Notes: generated by a model from the letters alone, not told the origin. A stretch of 64,000 nucleotides of DNA from Parietaria judaica (GCA_954871525.1 OX940865.1:22614420-22678419); one strand, 5' to 3'. Positions 34,940 to 47,800 are shown, numbered from the stretch's first letter. Translations and numbers: made by a program.

Positions 34940-35340
34940 GCTCGCCTTTGATGTCTTCTGAATGTCCGCGAGCTTGTATATTGAGTCCGGAGGAATCTAG
35001 GGGACTTTTATGGAGAGTCTTCGTAAGCTCGGATCTCCTCGTCGTGTGGAAAAAATGTGAGTTATCCCCTCGTCAGGTTATGGCAAGGGGCTCGCCAGGG
35101 CAAGGCACTTCGCCAGGGGCTCGTCGGGGGGACCTCGCCAGGAAGCTCGTCATGCGAGGTGTTCGCCAGGGTGAGGTACCTCGCCAGGAGATGTCTTTTC
35201 GATCAAGGGCTATGTCTTCTTCGCCTTTTTAGCTCCGGGCCTCGCCAAATGTCTTGGGTCGTGAGCCTTTGGTCTTCGACTTCGTTGGTGGGCTTTGACT
35301 TTCACTAATAGGCCTCGACTTTTGCCAAAGAGGGCTAATT
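34940..35340. other. GC-rich patch of CTCGCCAGG repeats
   Basis: CTCGCCAGG / TTCGCCAGGG motifs recur about eight times between 35085 and 35245. Open frames on the plus strand reflect composition. It may be a retrotransposon LTR fragment. Confidence 0.4.
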
Positions 35341-35907
35341 TTTATATGTTCCAAAAAATGCACATAACATATATCATCCAATAATATTTATATTTTTTTT
35401 TGCGTGAAACTCGTGCTCATTAAAATAGGCTTTGATATAACATATTGAGTGTCACATAGTTGTTCTTATTATATCTCATCTCATTATTTTTACATGTAAA
35501 ATTTTCAACAATAATGATCATATTGCTAAATGTAATATGTACGTTGAGTTTTTTCTTTTATCTTTTACATATAAAAGTGTATCGGTTTCTGTTAATTAAG
35601 TTTATATTAGAAGAATTAAATATGTATCATATGCTCAAGGACGCTCGCAGAATTCACACAAGAAAGAAAGATCGAGTAATTAAGCTTTTTAAAACGATAT
35701 ATCTTCTCCTTATTTTATTGCATGTATAGTATACGCGCGCGGTACACGTACAAAGATCATACGTACATACATTGTAGATTGTACGTATATTCACTTTGGG
35801 AATTAAAAAAAAAAAAAGAAGGTAAAAACATGCATAAGCTTTAAGAACTGAGCCCTAGCTAGCTAGTTTATATTGGAGAAGTCAGTCCCGTCTCTGTCAA
35901 GGCATGG

Positions 35908-36366
35908 TTAGTTAATCGTAATAACTGAGGCAAACAGTCTTCCGAGCAGTTGAAAGATCATTGGAGGAAGGTTGCTGACCACCGGCACGATCCCACCTTG
36001 GATGATTTGTCCGGGGTTGGCGACTCGGCAGCCGCCGACAGGTCCCCTTACAAACAAACCGCAACTCGTCGGGTTAATAGTCCTTGCAGTAGCGCCAGGG
36101 ACTGTAATAACTGCTACGCCGGTTAAGGGATCCGTCATCACCGGAGGAACCACTGCAGTGAGGCCTCCGTCACAAGACAGTGTCACGTTGGCCCGAACAG
36201 CTGTCGCATTCGGTAGCGAACCGGCGCAAGTAACGGAGCCGATAATCGTGATGTTGGGCGAAGGCATTCCGGGCAAGAGCTGAGCTTGGGAGCTGGGCAG
36301 TGAGGCCATGGCGAAGAAAGCCAAAGCGAGTAGGACAAGGGACGAGGAGTACTTGGACCATGCCAT
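35908..36366 (-). CDS. Phylloplanin-like secreted protein
   Basis: This single-exon gene encodes 152 residues. The open frame extends 26 codons further upstream, but the paralogs and the signal peptide MAWSKYSSSLVLLALAF place the start at 36366. The signal peptide is probably cut after SQA. The mature part starts QLLPGMPSPN and has four cysteines (VTCA, LSCD, TSCG, GGCR), the core LSCDGGLTAVVPP and a hydrophobic end. It is intermediate between the 14-kb gene (shared LSCDGGLTA, A-G/N-PGQI) and the 3.9/24.7-kb pair (shared QLLP, NPTSC). An apoplastic or leaf-surface role is inferred from the phylloplanin family. A TATA motif lies at 36445-36454. Confidence 0.88.
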   Translation of the reverse strand: MAWSKYSSSLVLLALAFFAMASLPSSQAQLLPGMPSPNITIIGSVTCAGSLPNATAVRANVTLSCDGGLTAVVPPVMTDPLTGVAVITVPGATARTINPTSCGLFVRGPVGGCRVANPGQIIQGGIVPVVSNLPPMIFQLLGRLFASVITIN

Positions 36367-36444
36367 TTCTGATATTGGGATATTATATATGAAGAAGGAT
36401 TGTATTTGATGTTTGTGTGAAGAGATTGGCTTGAGATTCGCCAT

Positions 36445-36454
36445 CTATTTATAG
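36445..36454 (-). promoter_or_regulatory. TATA box of the 36-kb phylloplanin-like gene
   Basis: CTATAAATAG on the minus strand lies about 79 bp upstream of the start codon. Confidence 0.65.
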
Positions 36455-36479
36455 TGTTTTAATAATAATAATAATAATT

Positions 36480-37090
36480 CCACGTGTAATGCTCTCAAAG
36501 CGGTATAACAGCTACGGTGATAGTAATAAATGATCTATGTTATAGAGATTGAGTTTTTCAACCTAATTTTGTACTAAAAGTAAATACATTTTTTGTATTC
36601 AGAAATCTTCTTGTGGTTAAGTACTATATTACTTTTTTTGAGTAATAATTGAGAAGAAACGATATAAATATATAATAGAGTAATTGTTTAACTATGCAAA
36701 CTTCTGAACCAAAACTATTATATGTATATATATATATATATATGAAGAAGTTGATAAATACAGGGATATATTTGTGGAATAAACATCCAGTTTAGTACCT
36801 AAGTGGCTAAGTATGTGCTCATTAAATTCTTAAATATTAATAATTATTTAGAGGCAATTACATATGTTTACGTACGTGATCGTGTGAAAGTCATTAGTTA
36901 ACCACTGTACATAAATAGTGAATACGAGGACTATATATAGTGATTAGCTTGCATTTTACATAGTAATTAATAACTAATTACTAATTAGGCAGCTAGCTGA
37001 AAAGTCTTATTACCCTACGTTGGGGCTAACGTGGCCAGGCCTTTCCGTTCTTTCTAGGTTAATAGCGGTATATATAATAAATTTTTATTT
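36480..37090. repeat. Phylloplanin upstream block, 36-kb copy
   Basis: It matches the 14.57-15.47 kb block in order and orientation with more substitutions and small gaps. It is the functional upstream context of the 35.9-kb gene. Confidence 0.8.
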
Positions 37091-37375
37091 TATTGTAATG
37101 GTATAAAGTAAATTTATTTTTTTCAATACTTGCTATTTTACTTTTATTTCAAAATTCTAACGTGACGTCCCACTAGTGTTAGAATCATCATATGTATATT
37201 ATATATAAAATACACACTATACAGCATACGTGACACTATTGCTACCAAAAATTCCAAATTGAAGGTCGTATAAGTTAACACGTGTCAATGACGGAGAAGC
37301 TTACCTATAATTATGTAAAATATATTATAAAAAATGGAATTAGCAAAGCAAAAAAATACTCCCTTGTATATTCAC

Positions 37376-37850
37376 TCACTAGTAAAAAAATACATCTTTG
37401 CGATAAAAATTTATCGCAATAGAAAATTAGTAGCTAAAAGAATAACTTAGCTACAAAAAGTTTGCTAGCAAACAACATTGCGACATACATATTGCTTTGT
37501 TGTATATATATTTCTGTTGTAATATTTTTTAAATTCGCACGAAATCTTAACAACAAAAATAACTTTTGTTAAAATAATTTAACAATAACATAGCCAGTTG
37601 CAAAAGTATTTTTGCAACAAAATATATAGTGAGGAACATTTGGCTCCAAAATTTTTCCGAAAAATGCTTGCAAGAGATATTCAGTCGCGAAAATTATTTT
37701 TGTATTAATAAACTCAGTCGCTAAAATATGTTGGCGACTGATATAATTACTGCAAATATTTGGTTCCAATTTGATGAGTTGCAAAGATTTAGGAGCGAAA
37801 TTTTTTATCAAAATTTTTTATCAAATATTTTGGCCTCTGAGCGAATTTTT
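37376..37850. mobile_element. CACTA-like terminus
   Basis: The segment begins CACTAGTAAAAAAATAC and is followed by subterminal-type repeats (TTGCGAT/TTGCGAC, GTTGCAAAG, TCAGTCGC). The other end and a 3-bp target repeat were not found. Confidence 0.5.
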
Positions 37851-39320
37851 TTCTTTTCTTTTCTGGTATCTGTGCTTTCTATGTGCATGCTTGATTGTGT
37901 ATGATGATCGATGTTATTTGTCCTATATTCATGTTATTGTGTAACATACATTGTCGATCGTTTGTCTCTGTGATTCCAAAAGCTTTGGTTTGTGCAACTC
38001 TGATTGTTTTGAGTCCGGATTCGTATTAATGGCAAGTGGACAATCTGAGCTCAATTCCAAGCTGTATTTTAGTAGTTTAATTGGCTTTCCTTAGTCGGTG
38101 ATTTTTCCGTTTCAGATTATTATCGGAGGAGGATCTTCCACTATTACGAATCTCAGGTAACAGTTTTCGACAGCTTCATGATGATAGGGTAATTTCTATG
38201 TGATTGATAAGCACTTTATATAATTCTAAAGAGAACCTCTCGTTTCTTGATAAAATTTAGCAGTTGCTTTAGCTTATACTTGAGCAAACAAAAAAGCAGT
38301 AATTTTGTAAAGTTGGTGTGGTAAAGATTAGTAAAATGGGAGGGAAATCATTCAGTTTTGATTAAAGAATATTGATTTTTGACTATTATAATTAGCCAAC
38401 AGATTTAATTATTATATATACATAAGTGTATTTTTATTGTTATACTGTTGTGTTTGTAAGTGTGTGTGTATAAATATGAATTACATGTGATGGAAAGGAA
38501 AACAAAACTGCCCTGGTCTTGTGAATGGCTGGCATACTGTTATTAGAATTATATCAGTATAAATGCTTTATCCTTCATAATTATAAATTGAAACATGGTT
38601 TATTTATGGCTTTCTTTTTTTCTTCGAATATCTTCTCATATGATTCATTACTGTATTAATGTACTACCACCATACATGATATAGAGAATGAAAAAAAGCA
38701 CCACCACTGATTCACAACTTCAGCTTTAGCAAATAGTTATTGACTTGGTAACCAGTATTCTTTTTCTGTAATCAGAATACAATATATATTATGTAATCAG
38801 ATTCAAAATCATATTTGGTAACCAGTATTCTTTTCTGTTGCATAGGCTTGGCGTGTTAATCGCCAGTTATTGATTCTCGGTTGCTTCTCCTGCGTCTCTC
38901 ATCGTTGCGAAGCCCGCCAAACCTCCTTGCTGCCGCTGCCTCGTTATTGCTCACAGGTATTTGTCAACTCTTTTCATGGTTTTAGCTTTGTTGTGAATGG
39001 AGTAGCTCTGGTTTTGATTCAACATATAATTATTATTATTTACTGTATTGTGATCCGGTTTAACAGAGTTATTATTACAGTTGATTTAACTTTAGTCGAC
39101 TTAGGTATAGAGTAAGCTTATCCGTTAGAGAGCCTCGGACTTTGCTCTCGAGGGAATAATCAGTTATCCATTGTTTATTTGTCGAGTTTAATGAGAAAGA
39201 CGAATATTTTTCGCCTCGTTATTGCTCACAGGTATTTGTCCACTCTTTTCCGTGTTGATTCTTCCATTGTCGTGCGTTTATTTCGCATTGACTGCAATCA
39301 TGATCGATAGGAGTTGGACA

Positions 39321-39370
<50 letters not shown>

Positions 39371-40400
39371 GAGTTGGACAACTATTAAGAATAAATATGA
39401 GAAGAGATTTTACGACGGAGCGAAAGCATTTAGTCAATTTTGCGAGACATTTGTTGATATCCATGGACTCAGAGACTCAGTGCGATCGTTTTTACTGTCT
39501 TTTTTTTTCTTAGGAAGATTGTTGTTTTTGGTGCATTGACACCAAAAACATATGATAAATTGATACGCTTCATTGATACTTAAAAGTTAAAAGTACTTTA
39601 ACAGAATATAGTTACTATTTGTTTAGGGTAAATTGCAGCTAAAGTACCCAATGTTTCAAACAGCTTGAATTATGTGATCAATTTTTTTTGTGGCAATAGT
39701 ACCTACAGTTTTTTCTAATAAGAAATTTGGTTTCCTCCGTCAAACTCCGTTAGTGGTGTCTTACGTGAGCACTTCGGATATTGGATAAATTGCGGGTGAA
39801 GTACCCAATGTTTTAAAAAAAATTGAATTATGTACCTAAACTTTTATTATGGCAAATTAAATTTCAAAAGTTGAGTACATTGACCCGAGTTTACCCCTAA
39901 TATAATTATGTATTATTTAAGAGAAATTTTATATATTAAGAAACTCATTTTTCTTAATAAATATATTAGATAAGAAAATTCATCAAATTATTTAAAATGT
40001 CATATTCACGAGGTTATAATTATTTTCAAATGTATAATATGATGTATTTGAACATAGAGCATTATATAATTTTGAGTAAAAAATATATATTTTCGTTACA
40101 TGCACAACTTCCTCATCTGCTTCCGCTTACTTCTCCTTACATATATGATTCTAATTCTTTTTGTTATTTTCTAACGACGAAGTGCAGAGTCAGTTAACGA
40201 ATCGAGCGTCTGAATTGCGAGTGATGATTCTCATGGATTTACTCAACTTTGGCGACGACCATGGTGATCTCGAGAAAAAGTAGAGAGAGAATCCTTCTGG
40301 TTTTGCGTTGGTTTTTGCATGAACACGAACTGTTCGATGAAATTCCTGAGGGACCTTCTACATTTCAGTTGTTTCTTCTACCAATAACTCAACGCCTACG
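37850..40400. other. Intergenic region with exon-like scraps and a direct repeat
   Basis: No complete gene is supported. A 35-bp match (CCTCGTTATTGCTCACAGGT and following) occurs at about 38939 and 39211. An exon-like piece bounded by TTTCAG and AGGTAACAG lies near 38115-38160. A (TA)n run sits at about 39325-39365. Two similar arms with GTAAATTGC/AAGTACCCAATGTTT (about 39628-39700 and 39780-39900) look like a decayed repeat element. The last few hundred bases may hold the leader of the PPR gene at 40403. Confidence 0.4.
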
Positions 40401-40402
40401 AA

Positions 40403-41884
40403 ATGGGTTTTATTTCCTCGTCCGTGCAGTTGAATCCCGCGCCGTTATTCCACGGGATTTTTGCCGGGACCCACCAGAGTGCGACTCCGACGGCGGTAAA
40501 TCGTAATGGAAGAGTAACGAGGAGAAGACTGCCGAAGAAGAATCTTCGGTCGCCGCGCCGTTCAAAGCTCCCGCCGGACTTTGGGACGAATTTGTTCTTG
40601 CCGAACGACAATTCAAGACCGACAAAACTAGTTCGACCCGTTACGGAAACTACAGACGAAGGGGAAGAAGGAAACGATGGCGTCGACGGCGAGGAAATCG
40701 TGTGGGAGAGCGAGGAAATTGAAGCAATATCATCGCTTTTCCAAGGGAGGATCCCCCAGAAACCGGGAAAGCTGAGCAGAGAGAGGTCCTTGCCTCTCCC
40801 GATCCCTCACAAGATCCGACCGGTGGGGCTTCCCACCACGAAGAAGCGTGTCAAAGAGCTATTTTCGTCCAAGGAAGCTTTATCCAATCAAGTCTACAAG
40901 AGCCCCGGCTTCCTAATCGGCTTGGCCGCAGAGATTAAAGCCCTCCCGGCGGAGGGAGAAGTGTCATCGGTGCTCGACAAGAGAGCTCAGTTCCTGCGGA
41001 AGGGCTCGCTCTCTATGACCATCCGGGAATTGGGCCACATGGGCCTCCCCGACCGGGCCCTCCAGACGTTCTCATGGGCCCGGAAGCAGGCGCATCTGTT
41101 CCCGGACGACCGGATTCTTGCTTCGACGGTCGAGATTCTCGCCCGATCCCACGCTCTAAAAATCCCGACCGACATTGAGAGATTGGCCGGGTCCGCTAGC
41201 AAAAGCGTGATCGAGGCAATGGTGAGAGGCTTCGCCCGAGGCGGGAGCGTGAATCTCGCGTGGAACCTTCTCAGCTCAGCAAGAATCTCCAATCGGATGT
41301 TGAATCCGTCGGTTTATGCAAAAGTGATTCTCGAGTTAGCGAAGAATCCCGACCGGGTTTCTCTGGCAATGACTTTGTTAGATGAGCTTGGAGAGAGAGA
41401 GGATCTGAATTTGACCCAACAGGACTGCACTGCGATGATGAAAGTCTGCATCCGGCTCGGGAGATTCGATGCTGTCGAGAATCTATATGGCTGGTTCCGG
41501 GCATCGGGGTACGAACCAAGCGTCGTCATGTACACAACGTTGATTCACAGCCGGAGTTTGGAGAAAAAATACCGAGAGGCGCTGGCTTTGGTGTGGGAAA
41601 TGGAGGATTCGAATTGCGTCTTCGATCTGCCGGCTTACCGCGTGGTGATCAGGCTCTTCGTCGCGACGAACGATGTCGCCAGGGCTGCGAGGTACTTTTC
41701 GAGGTTGAAGGAGTCGGGGTTTCTTGCAACGTACGGCATCTACAGGGACATGATTAGGGTTTACATGTATTCTGGGAGGGTCGCGAAGTGCCGGGATGTT
41801 TGCAGAAAAGCGGAGATGGCCGGTTTCAAGGTGGATGAAGAGATCAGGTCTCAACTGTTGCAACGAGGAAGAATCAATGTGTAA
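40403..41884 (+). CDS. Organellar PPR protein, At2g01860 (EMB975)-like
   Basis: This intronless gene encodes 493 residues. The N-terminus (MGFISSSVQLNPAP, then Arg/Ser/Pro-rich to about residue 60) fits a chloroplast or mitochondrial transit peptide. An acidic stretch follows (about 82-105). The C-terminal 300 residues contain helix pairs of pentatricopeptide type, for example DCTAMMKVCIRLGRFDAVEN, MYTTLIHSRSLEKKYREALA and IYRDMIRVYMYSGRVAKCRD. PPR proteins bind organelle RNA and act in its processing, stability, editing or translation. The overall layout and length recall Arabidopsis At2g01860 (EMB975), an embryo-defective gene, but that is from memory and the target RNA is unknown. There is no C-terminal E or DYW editing domain. 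Confidence 0.85.
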   Translation: MGFISSSVQLNPAPLFHGIFAGTHQSATPTAVNRNGRVTRRRLPKKNLRSPRRSKLPPDFGTNLFLPNDNSRPTKLVRPVTETTDEGEEGNDGVDGEEIVWESEEIEAISSLFQGRIPQKPGKLSRERSLPLPIPHKIRPVGLPTTKKRVKELFSSKEALSNQVYKSPGFLIGLAAEIKALPAEGEVSSVLDKRAQFLRKGSLSMTIRELGHMGLPDRALQTFSWARKQAHLFPDDRILASTVEILARSHALKIPTDIERLAGSASKSVIEAMVRGFARGGSVNLAWNLLSSARISNRMLNPSVYAKVILELAKNPDRVSLAMTLLDELGEREDLNLTQQDCTAMMKVCIRLGRFDAVENLYGWFRASGYEPSVVMYTTLIHSRSLEKKYREALALVWEMEDSNCVFDLPAYRVVIRLFVATNDVARAARYFSRLKESGFLATYGIYRDMIRVYMYSGRVAKCRDVCRKAEMAGFKVDEEIRSQLLQRGRINV

Positions 41885-41889
41885 TAACT

Positions 41890-42456
41890 AAAAAGTCACA
41901 GATTACGTGGTGAAGAATCGAAAACCAACGTACCATTCGATAGCGGTATTCGGATGTTATAAAATAAATCGAACCACAAATCGTATTAACCGCATATGGC
42001 TATATATATATATATTGTATTGTAAAATGTTATGATCTCACTTATTTAATAGTACTTGATAGCATTTTATTCTTTAATCTATCTTTTCATTATTTTTAAT
42101 GATTATGTAAATGAAGTTTTAAGATATATGTATATATATATAAATTTAATATTTTCACACCGTTTTGATCATATTCTTTGAAGCATATATAATATATATG
42201 TGGTAAATGTGATAAAAAAGAATTATAAAAAATTGCCGTTACGAATTGTAAATGCGATTTTTACACTCTAACATAGGATATTCGATTTTCTTGTTAAAAA
42301 TATGCCAAAGAAAATGAATTAAAATTTTGTATTTTCAAGTTTTACACGTAAATTGTTGTACTTTTTTTTTAATCTTAAGTAGACTTATTCAGTCTCTCCC
42401 AGAACACTTAAGACTCACCAGAATCTGTTAAAAAACTGAATTTCTACTATAATAAC

Positions 42457-42489
<33 letters not shown>

Positions 42490-42830
42490 AAATTAACAAC
42501 TATCTTCTAAAAGACCACAAAATCACTAAATAGTAAATAACACTTTGCAAGATTCTTCTATTTAAACAAACACTTCGATTCAATGTGTAATTGGCAAGAA
42601 AATTTAAGATCAAATGCTTTGTTTTTTTTTTTTCTTTCTTTCTTTCTATATGAATATAAGCTTGTATTGAGTTATCACCTTGAATGAGATGTTCAATAAT
42701 GAACTTCAAAGAGAGAAGAATAATTCAAGTATCCTAGGTATTAGCTAATATAGATTTTAACTATTAGTAAATACATATTGACCCTCCTCGTATTAATTCA
42801 AGGTCATATCATATTAATCTCAATCAAGCA
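41890..42830. other. Intergenic DNA between convergent genes
   Basis: It contains AT microsatellites (about 42001-42016, 42459-42480) and nothing else recognisable. Poly-A signals for the plus-strand PPR gene are likely near 42050, but the many AATAAA-like words make a choice unreliable. Confidence 0.35.
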
Positions 42831-42834
42831 AGAA

Positions 42835-43560
42835 CCACGTTGCCACTGTCCGGAACGGGTAGACTTCCTGCAACCGTTTCTTGAAAGCGGTGTTTGGTAT
42901 TGGGTATAAGATATATGCACGCTCATGTCCCTCTCTGCTCTTTAGCAAACTCCGTGGATACGAGGTCGGGCCCCGTCTTTATACCGCGATTCACCATGTG
43001 TTCAGCGACCCTTCCTTAACGGCCTATTGTCTACGTATACGTGTAGAAGCTTGGTATAGAATTTATTCGGCTTCATGTTCGCATATTATGCTCGAGCCCT
43101 TCGATAACAGATTTTTGAAACTTTCTCCACGTCTTCCACCTCTCCTAACGACCCGTAAAGCAAGAGCAAACTTTGCGTCGATATAATACTCGAGCCCTTC
43201 GATCACCATCGCCTCAAAAATATGTTCAAGTCTTTACGCTGGCTTTTAATAATCAGTTTCAATCGAGGGCTTGACGGTTTTGATCTCCATGAGCCGAAGC
43301 ACGTATGCTATTTTCTTACGGGTCGTATCTCTTGTACAGAAGGAGCATTTGATTGCACAAGCACGGCGTGATTGGAAAACTTGCTAGGCTTTCTCCACAT
43401 TCCAGAATTGGACAGAGCTATATAGAAATTCCCGGTAAACTAACTCTCCTTGACATGACTCGGGAATCGTCTTTTTGGAATCCTCTGCCTCCTTAAGACC
43501 TCTGTACACAGTAATCAAAATCGAGACAGGAAGCGTATATTCTTTCATCGTTTTGAAAAC
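42835..43560 (-). pseudogene. Decayed PPR596-like gene copy
   Basis: On the minus strand this stretch is a broken version of the genes at 44.8 and 51.7 kb. Its left end (42833-42890, TCCGGAACGGGTAGAC) matches the C-terminal codons of copy B (TCCGGAACGCGTCGAC at about 51770). The part at 43265-43375 (CTCCATGAGCCGAAGCACGT, AGAAGGAGCATTTGATTGCA) matches copy A at 45735-45810. The part at 43430-43475 matches copy A near 45900-45945. Stops, shifts and deletions are many and the middle is mostly missing. It is a dead third member of the PPR596 array. Confidence 0.8.
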
Positions 43561-44800
43561 AATCGTTTTCGGGCTAAGCTAAGCACTGTAAGAGCTGAAA
43601 CAAAAGATCACACATTAACAAAAATAAAGGAGCACAAGTGAATCACAATAATGTATGGAACACGATCATTGAAACTCGCACATGACGGCATTGATGTCCA
43701 TTTCAAATCAAAAGACATATTAGACTTACAACATAATCAATACTACGTCTCATACTCTCATCCATCAAAATAAACAACATTAACTAAAAATGCAAAAACC
43801 TCGAACTAGAGCACAATAGCAAACTACATGTATCTCACATTTACAATGATACACCTTATATAAGCTTAAACACATGTTCTTAACCCGAATTAGAGGAAGC
43901 ATTCGACGATAAAACCACACACACAAAAAATACCTTTGCCATAACAAAACCGAGCTCTTTCTTGTTTGTGGCAAAGTAAAGTACGATAATTCTGACGGCT
44001 ATATGAATCAAGCAAAAGGGAACAAGAAATTACGATAGCGATGATGAAAAACACGCAAAAATATATAAGACGAAACCATGCTTAAACCATGATGAACTTT
44101 TCCTTTAAATCCAGTGGAAAGAAACAGTGTAGGAAGTTTTGTAGGGTGTGCAATTGTATACCCTTTAGTTTTTCTTTGTGCAGAAATATACCCTTAGTTT
44201 AAAAAACTTAGCTAAAATGAACTCTCATACTCATCGTGTTAATTGTCGATATAGTAATACTGTAATAGTACTCCTTTTTTTTTTATAACATCTAAAACCC
44301 TTAGACATGTTTAAGAGTATACTTTTACCTTTAAGAAAATAGAGGATATAGTTTCCCGGAAGATTCAATAGAGCGGTTTTCAATTTGAAAGTTCAAAACT
44401 AAAACGTGATTTTCAATCATGAAAATCGAGCAGCTGACCCGATTGTTCACCAAATTTCTTTTTCCATCACATTACTGGGGATTTTACCGAGAAAACACGC
44501 CAAACCGAACCATGTTTCCAAGAATTGCCTGCATTGGAACAAAAACTGATATGTTTATAAATCACATAAGTTGGGCCTACGATTTTTCACATAATTATGA
44601 TCTGCAAAAGCGGGCAAAGACATTATTCTCAATCATCACCATGATACCGGGAAAAAAATTTCCCGAGAAAGATCAACGAAACAAGAACAGTTAGTGCCTT
44701 TTTAAACAGCAAATTGTTACATTCCAGAAGGACCAGAACTAGATATGCTAATACACCTAACAAATGTTTAGATAGTTATAATAATCCGTAAAAGAGCCTT
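43560..44800. other. Intergenic DNA, possible small MITE
   Basis: No gene is seen. At about 44135-44345 weak inverted similarity (TATACCCTT/AAGAGTATA) suggests an eroded MITE related in style to the one at 61.96 kb. Confidence 0.3.
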
Positions 44801-44808
44801 CGATTTTC

Positions 44809-47800
44809 TTAATCAAGAAAATCTGATACCGCAGTTCTCCTGAAGGCGTCAACCAAAGGCAACTTAGCTAACAAGAGCTTGTTAGGGCTAATATTGTCCG
44901 CTTTCATCCTATCCCTAACTCCATAAAACGGAGCCTTAGCGGTTACATACGCCCTCACTAGGGTCTGGAATTGGCGAAGCCTCGGCGTATAGCCCGCTTG
45001 CTTCAACCTCAGATAAATCTTCTCGGCATTGTGAATATCGCCTCTATTTGCGTACTGCTCCATCAAATGGATGAACGAACTAAACTGAGGCTTCTCGTTT
45101 CTCTGCTGAGAGGCCCTCTGAAGAACAGAATCGGCCTTTTCAATCTCTCCGCATGCCACATAAAGCTTCACAACCAAATCCCATGTGACCGAACTGATCT
45201 TGCAACCCGATTCCGCCATTCGTTTCACAAGATTCTTTCCCTTTACAAGCATCTTATGTCTTGCATATACCCTCAAAAGCCCGTTATAGTGCAGTGCATT
45301 CTGCTTCGGAACCGTCTTGATCAAGTTTTCAAAAATTGTTTCTGCCGTTTCGATCTTGTCCAATTTCCCGAAAGCATCTATTACCGCGATAGTCTCGCCG
45401 ACCCGGGGATTCGGTTCGCAAACCTTCCAAACACGTGCCACATCATCGATTAATCCAATATCAGCATATAAATCGATTAAAGGACGGCATAAATATCGGT
45501 TTTCGCCCAAATTTCCCTTTTCGACGTCTACAAGAACAGCTTGAGCTTTCTCTTTAAGCCCGGCGGACACATAATTCCGAACAAGAATGGAATTCACAGA
45601 CATGTCAGGTGAGATACCATCGGCCTTCATGGTCTCTAGGATTTGTTCCATCCCAGTGATGTCACCATGCTTGCCTTTGATGTCTAGCAAGAGTTTATAC
45701 GTGAAAGGCGAGGCCTTCACGTTTTCGCTCTCCATGAGTAAAAGCACGTCAGCTACTTTCTTACTGTCGGTCTTCTTGTAGAGAAGAAGCATTTGGTCAC
45801 AAGCATAAGCCGGAATTGGGGTTTTAATGGCTTTGATTTTGTTGAAAAATTCCTCTGCTTTCGATGTTTGGTGGATGTTGACACTATTGACCAACAAGGA
45901 TTGGTAAACAAACTCGCCTCTCATGGAGACCGGGATTTTCTCGACGTACTTCTCAGCTGCTAATAAACTGATGACTTTAGCAATCAAGTCAACACGAGAG
46001 GAGTAATCTTTCTCGAGAAAGTCAATTGTTTTGCTCGATTCCAGCCACTCCGAGAACTGCAAAAACGGAAGAACATGGGAAACTAAGCCTGTGAGGGAAA
46101 ATGTACGAAAATAAGTAGCTACTAATAAAGTAAACATCCTTAAATTAATACTCTATGAATTAATAACTCTAAGGAACTAGTCTTCCAGAACAGGAAGCCA
46201 CTCTATGATAAAAAATAATGACGGCTAGGTTTAATTAACCCTAAAACACCAATTACGTAAAATCCCTATTTTCGGGAAGGTAAATATCCAACAACAAAAA
46301 ATAACGCATCCACAAAGTTAGAAAAGGGCCGGGCCAATAAAAATGGATCCGGGTCACCAAATCTGACATTGTGCACAAAAACATACACCTAGACACAATA
46401 AGGCTCTAGCCGACACACCTAACGACCATCTACGAAAAATAATTAATCATTACGTTTATATGTTAAGTGATAGTTACTATAGGTTTTCTGTGATAGTAAT
46501 GATAAATTTAATTAATAAGTTATAGTAATGATATCATTACAGGAAGTTTAACTGTTATACCTTATAAAATTTGAAGCTTTTAACAAAACAATTATAATTA
46601 TTCTGACTAACTTTGATGCAAAATATGCTAGCTAACTAAACATTATTAATATTTACAAACTAGTCCCTAACTTTGCATATTTCTAAACTTCCTGTAAAAA
46701 AACTCACCTGCAATGCCTTCGTATACAATCGGTATCTACGAAGATCGAGCATGGTCAACGAAATTTCTTCACGATTCACCTCTTTGCCTTCTTCGACCCA
46801 TTTATCAAGAGTCTCCTTGACCGCCGTGACTTGAGAAGCTGAAATCACCTTAAACAGCTCCGAAACAGTCTTTCTAGCAGGCACTCCCTCGCTTTGGTCA
46901 GCCTCAACGTCCGGGACTTCAAGCTTCTTATCCGTGGACGCCACAACATTGTCTTCATCAGAAGAATAAACTTGTTCTGAGATCGGGTCATCTTCTTCGG
47001 CAACACTGCCATGGCCTGCCTTGGAACTATCTTCTTCCGATTCAAGTTCAGAGAAACCATCCTCAAACTCATTGTCATCTCCGCTTTCTGCCCCGGTTTG
47101 TGAAGAAAGACCACGTCTTATCAGAAGCGTTCTTGCAGAAGAATGGTTTTTGCGGCAAAAACCCTTGAAATACAGACATCTTTCGTATGTCGATTCAGGA
47201 GAATCTAGAAAACCGGCCTTGTTCTCCTTGTGAACGACATGTCCTTCCGAAGCAGGCAAAGCAGCATTAGAAACCCGGACGCGAAACTCCCGGCTCCTGA
47301 ATACATAACAAGAGAACAAGCATCATTAGTATTACATATGATTAAGACGATTATGATAAGTAACTTTATCAACATCCTAATCTCTTTACAAAAAGATACA
47401 GGTTTTTCATGAAAAATGGAGTAAAAAGAGGTGTTCTCTTTAACCCCGAGATCATATTACGGTAGGCTTGTCGGAAAAAGACAAAAAAAAAGTGAAACCT
47501 AGCTCGTGAAATTTCGGAAAAAGGCTAGGTCCTCCTGTTATTCCTACAATTCTCTTTCTCACTCAACTTGCAAGGCAAGATGTCCAACGGAGAGCTTCCG
47601 CAGCCTAAGCCACGAAGGAACTCGCGGCGGCATTCGCCGGTCTTCGTGGCTTCACAGCTAGCGGCTTCCGTGGAGGGAGAATTCCCGGAGTTTCTTGCTA
47701 GTGTAAAACCATGATAATTAGCCAACAGCCGGGTGAGAGCTTCCGCGGCCTCAGCCACGACCGCTCTATCCAGCCGCCATGAAGGAACTCGCAGCAGCGT

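Noticed and set aside
34948..35308. Two overlapping open frames on the plus strand
   Set aside because: They reflect CTCGCCAGG repeats, have no recognisable domain and lack splice or promoter context.
36367..36444. 26-codon N-terminal extension of the 36-kb phylloplanin gene
   Set aside because: It would bury the signal peptide and lies in the leader just after the TATA motif.
40987..41863. Long antisense frames opposite the plus-strand PPR gene
   Set aside because: They overlap a clear PPR coding region and contain no known domain.
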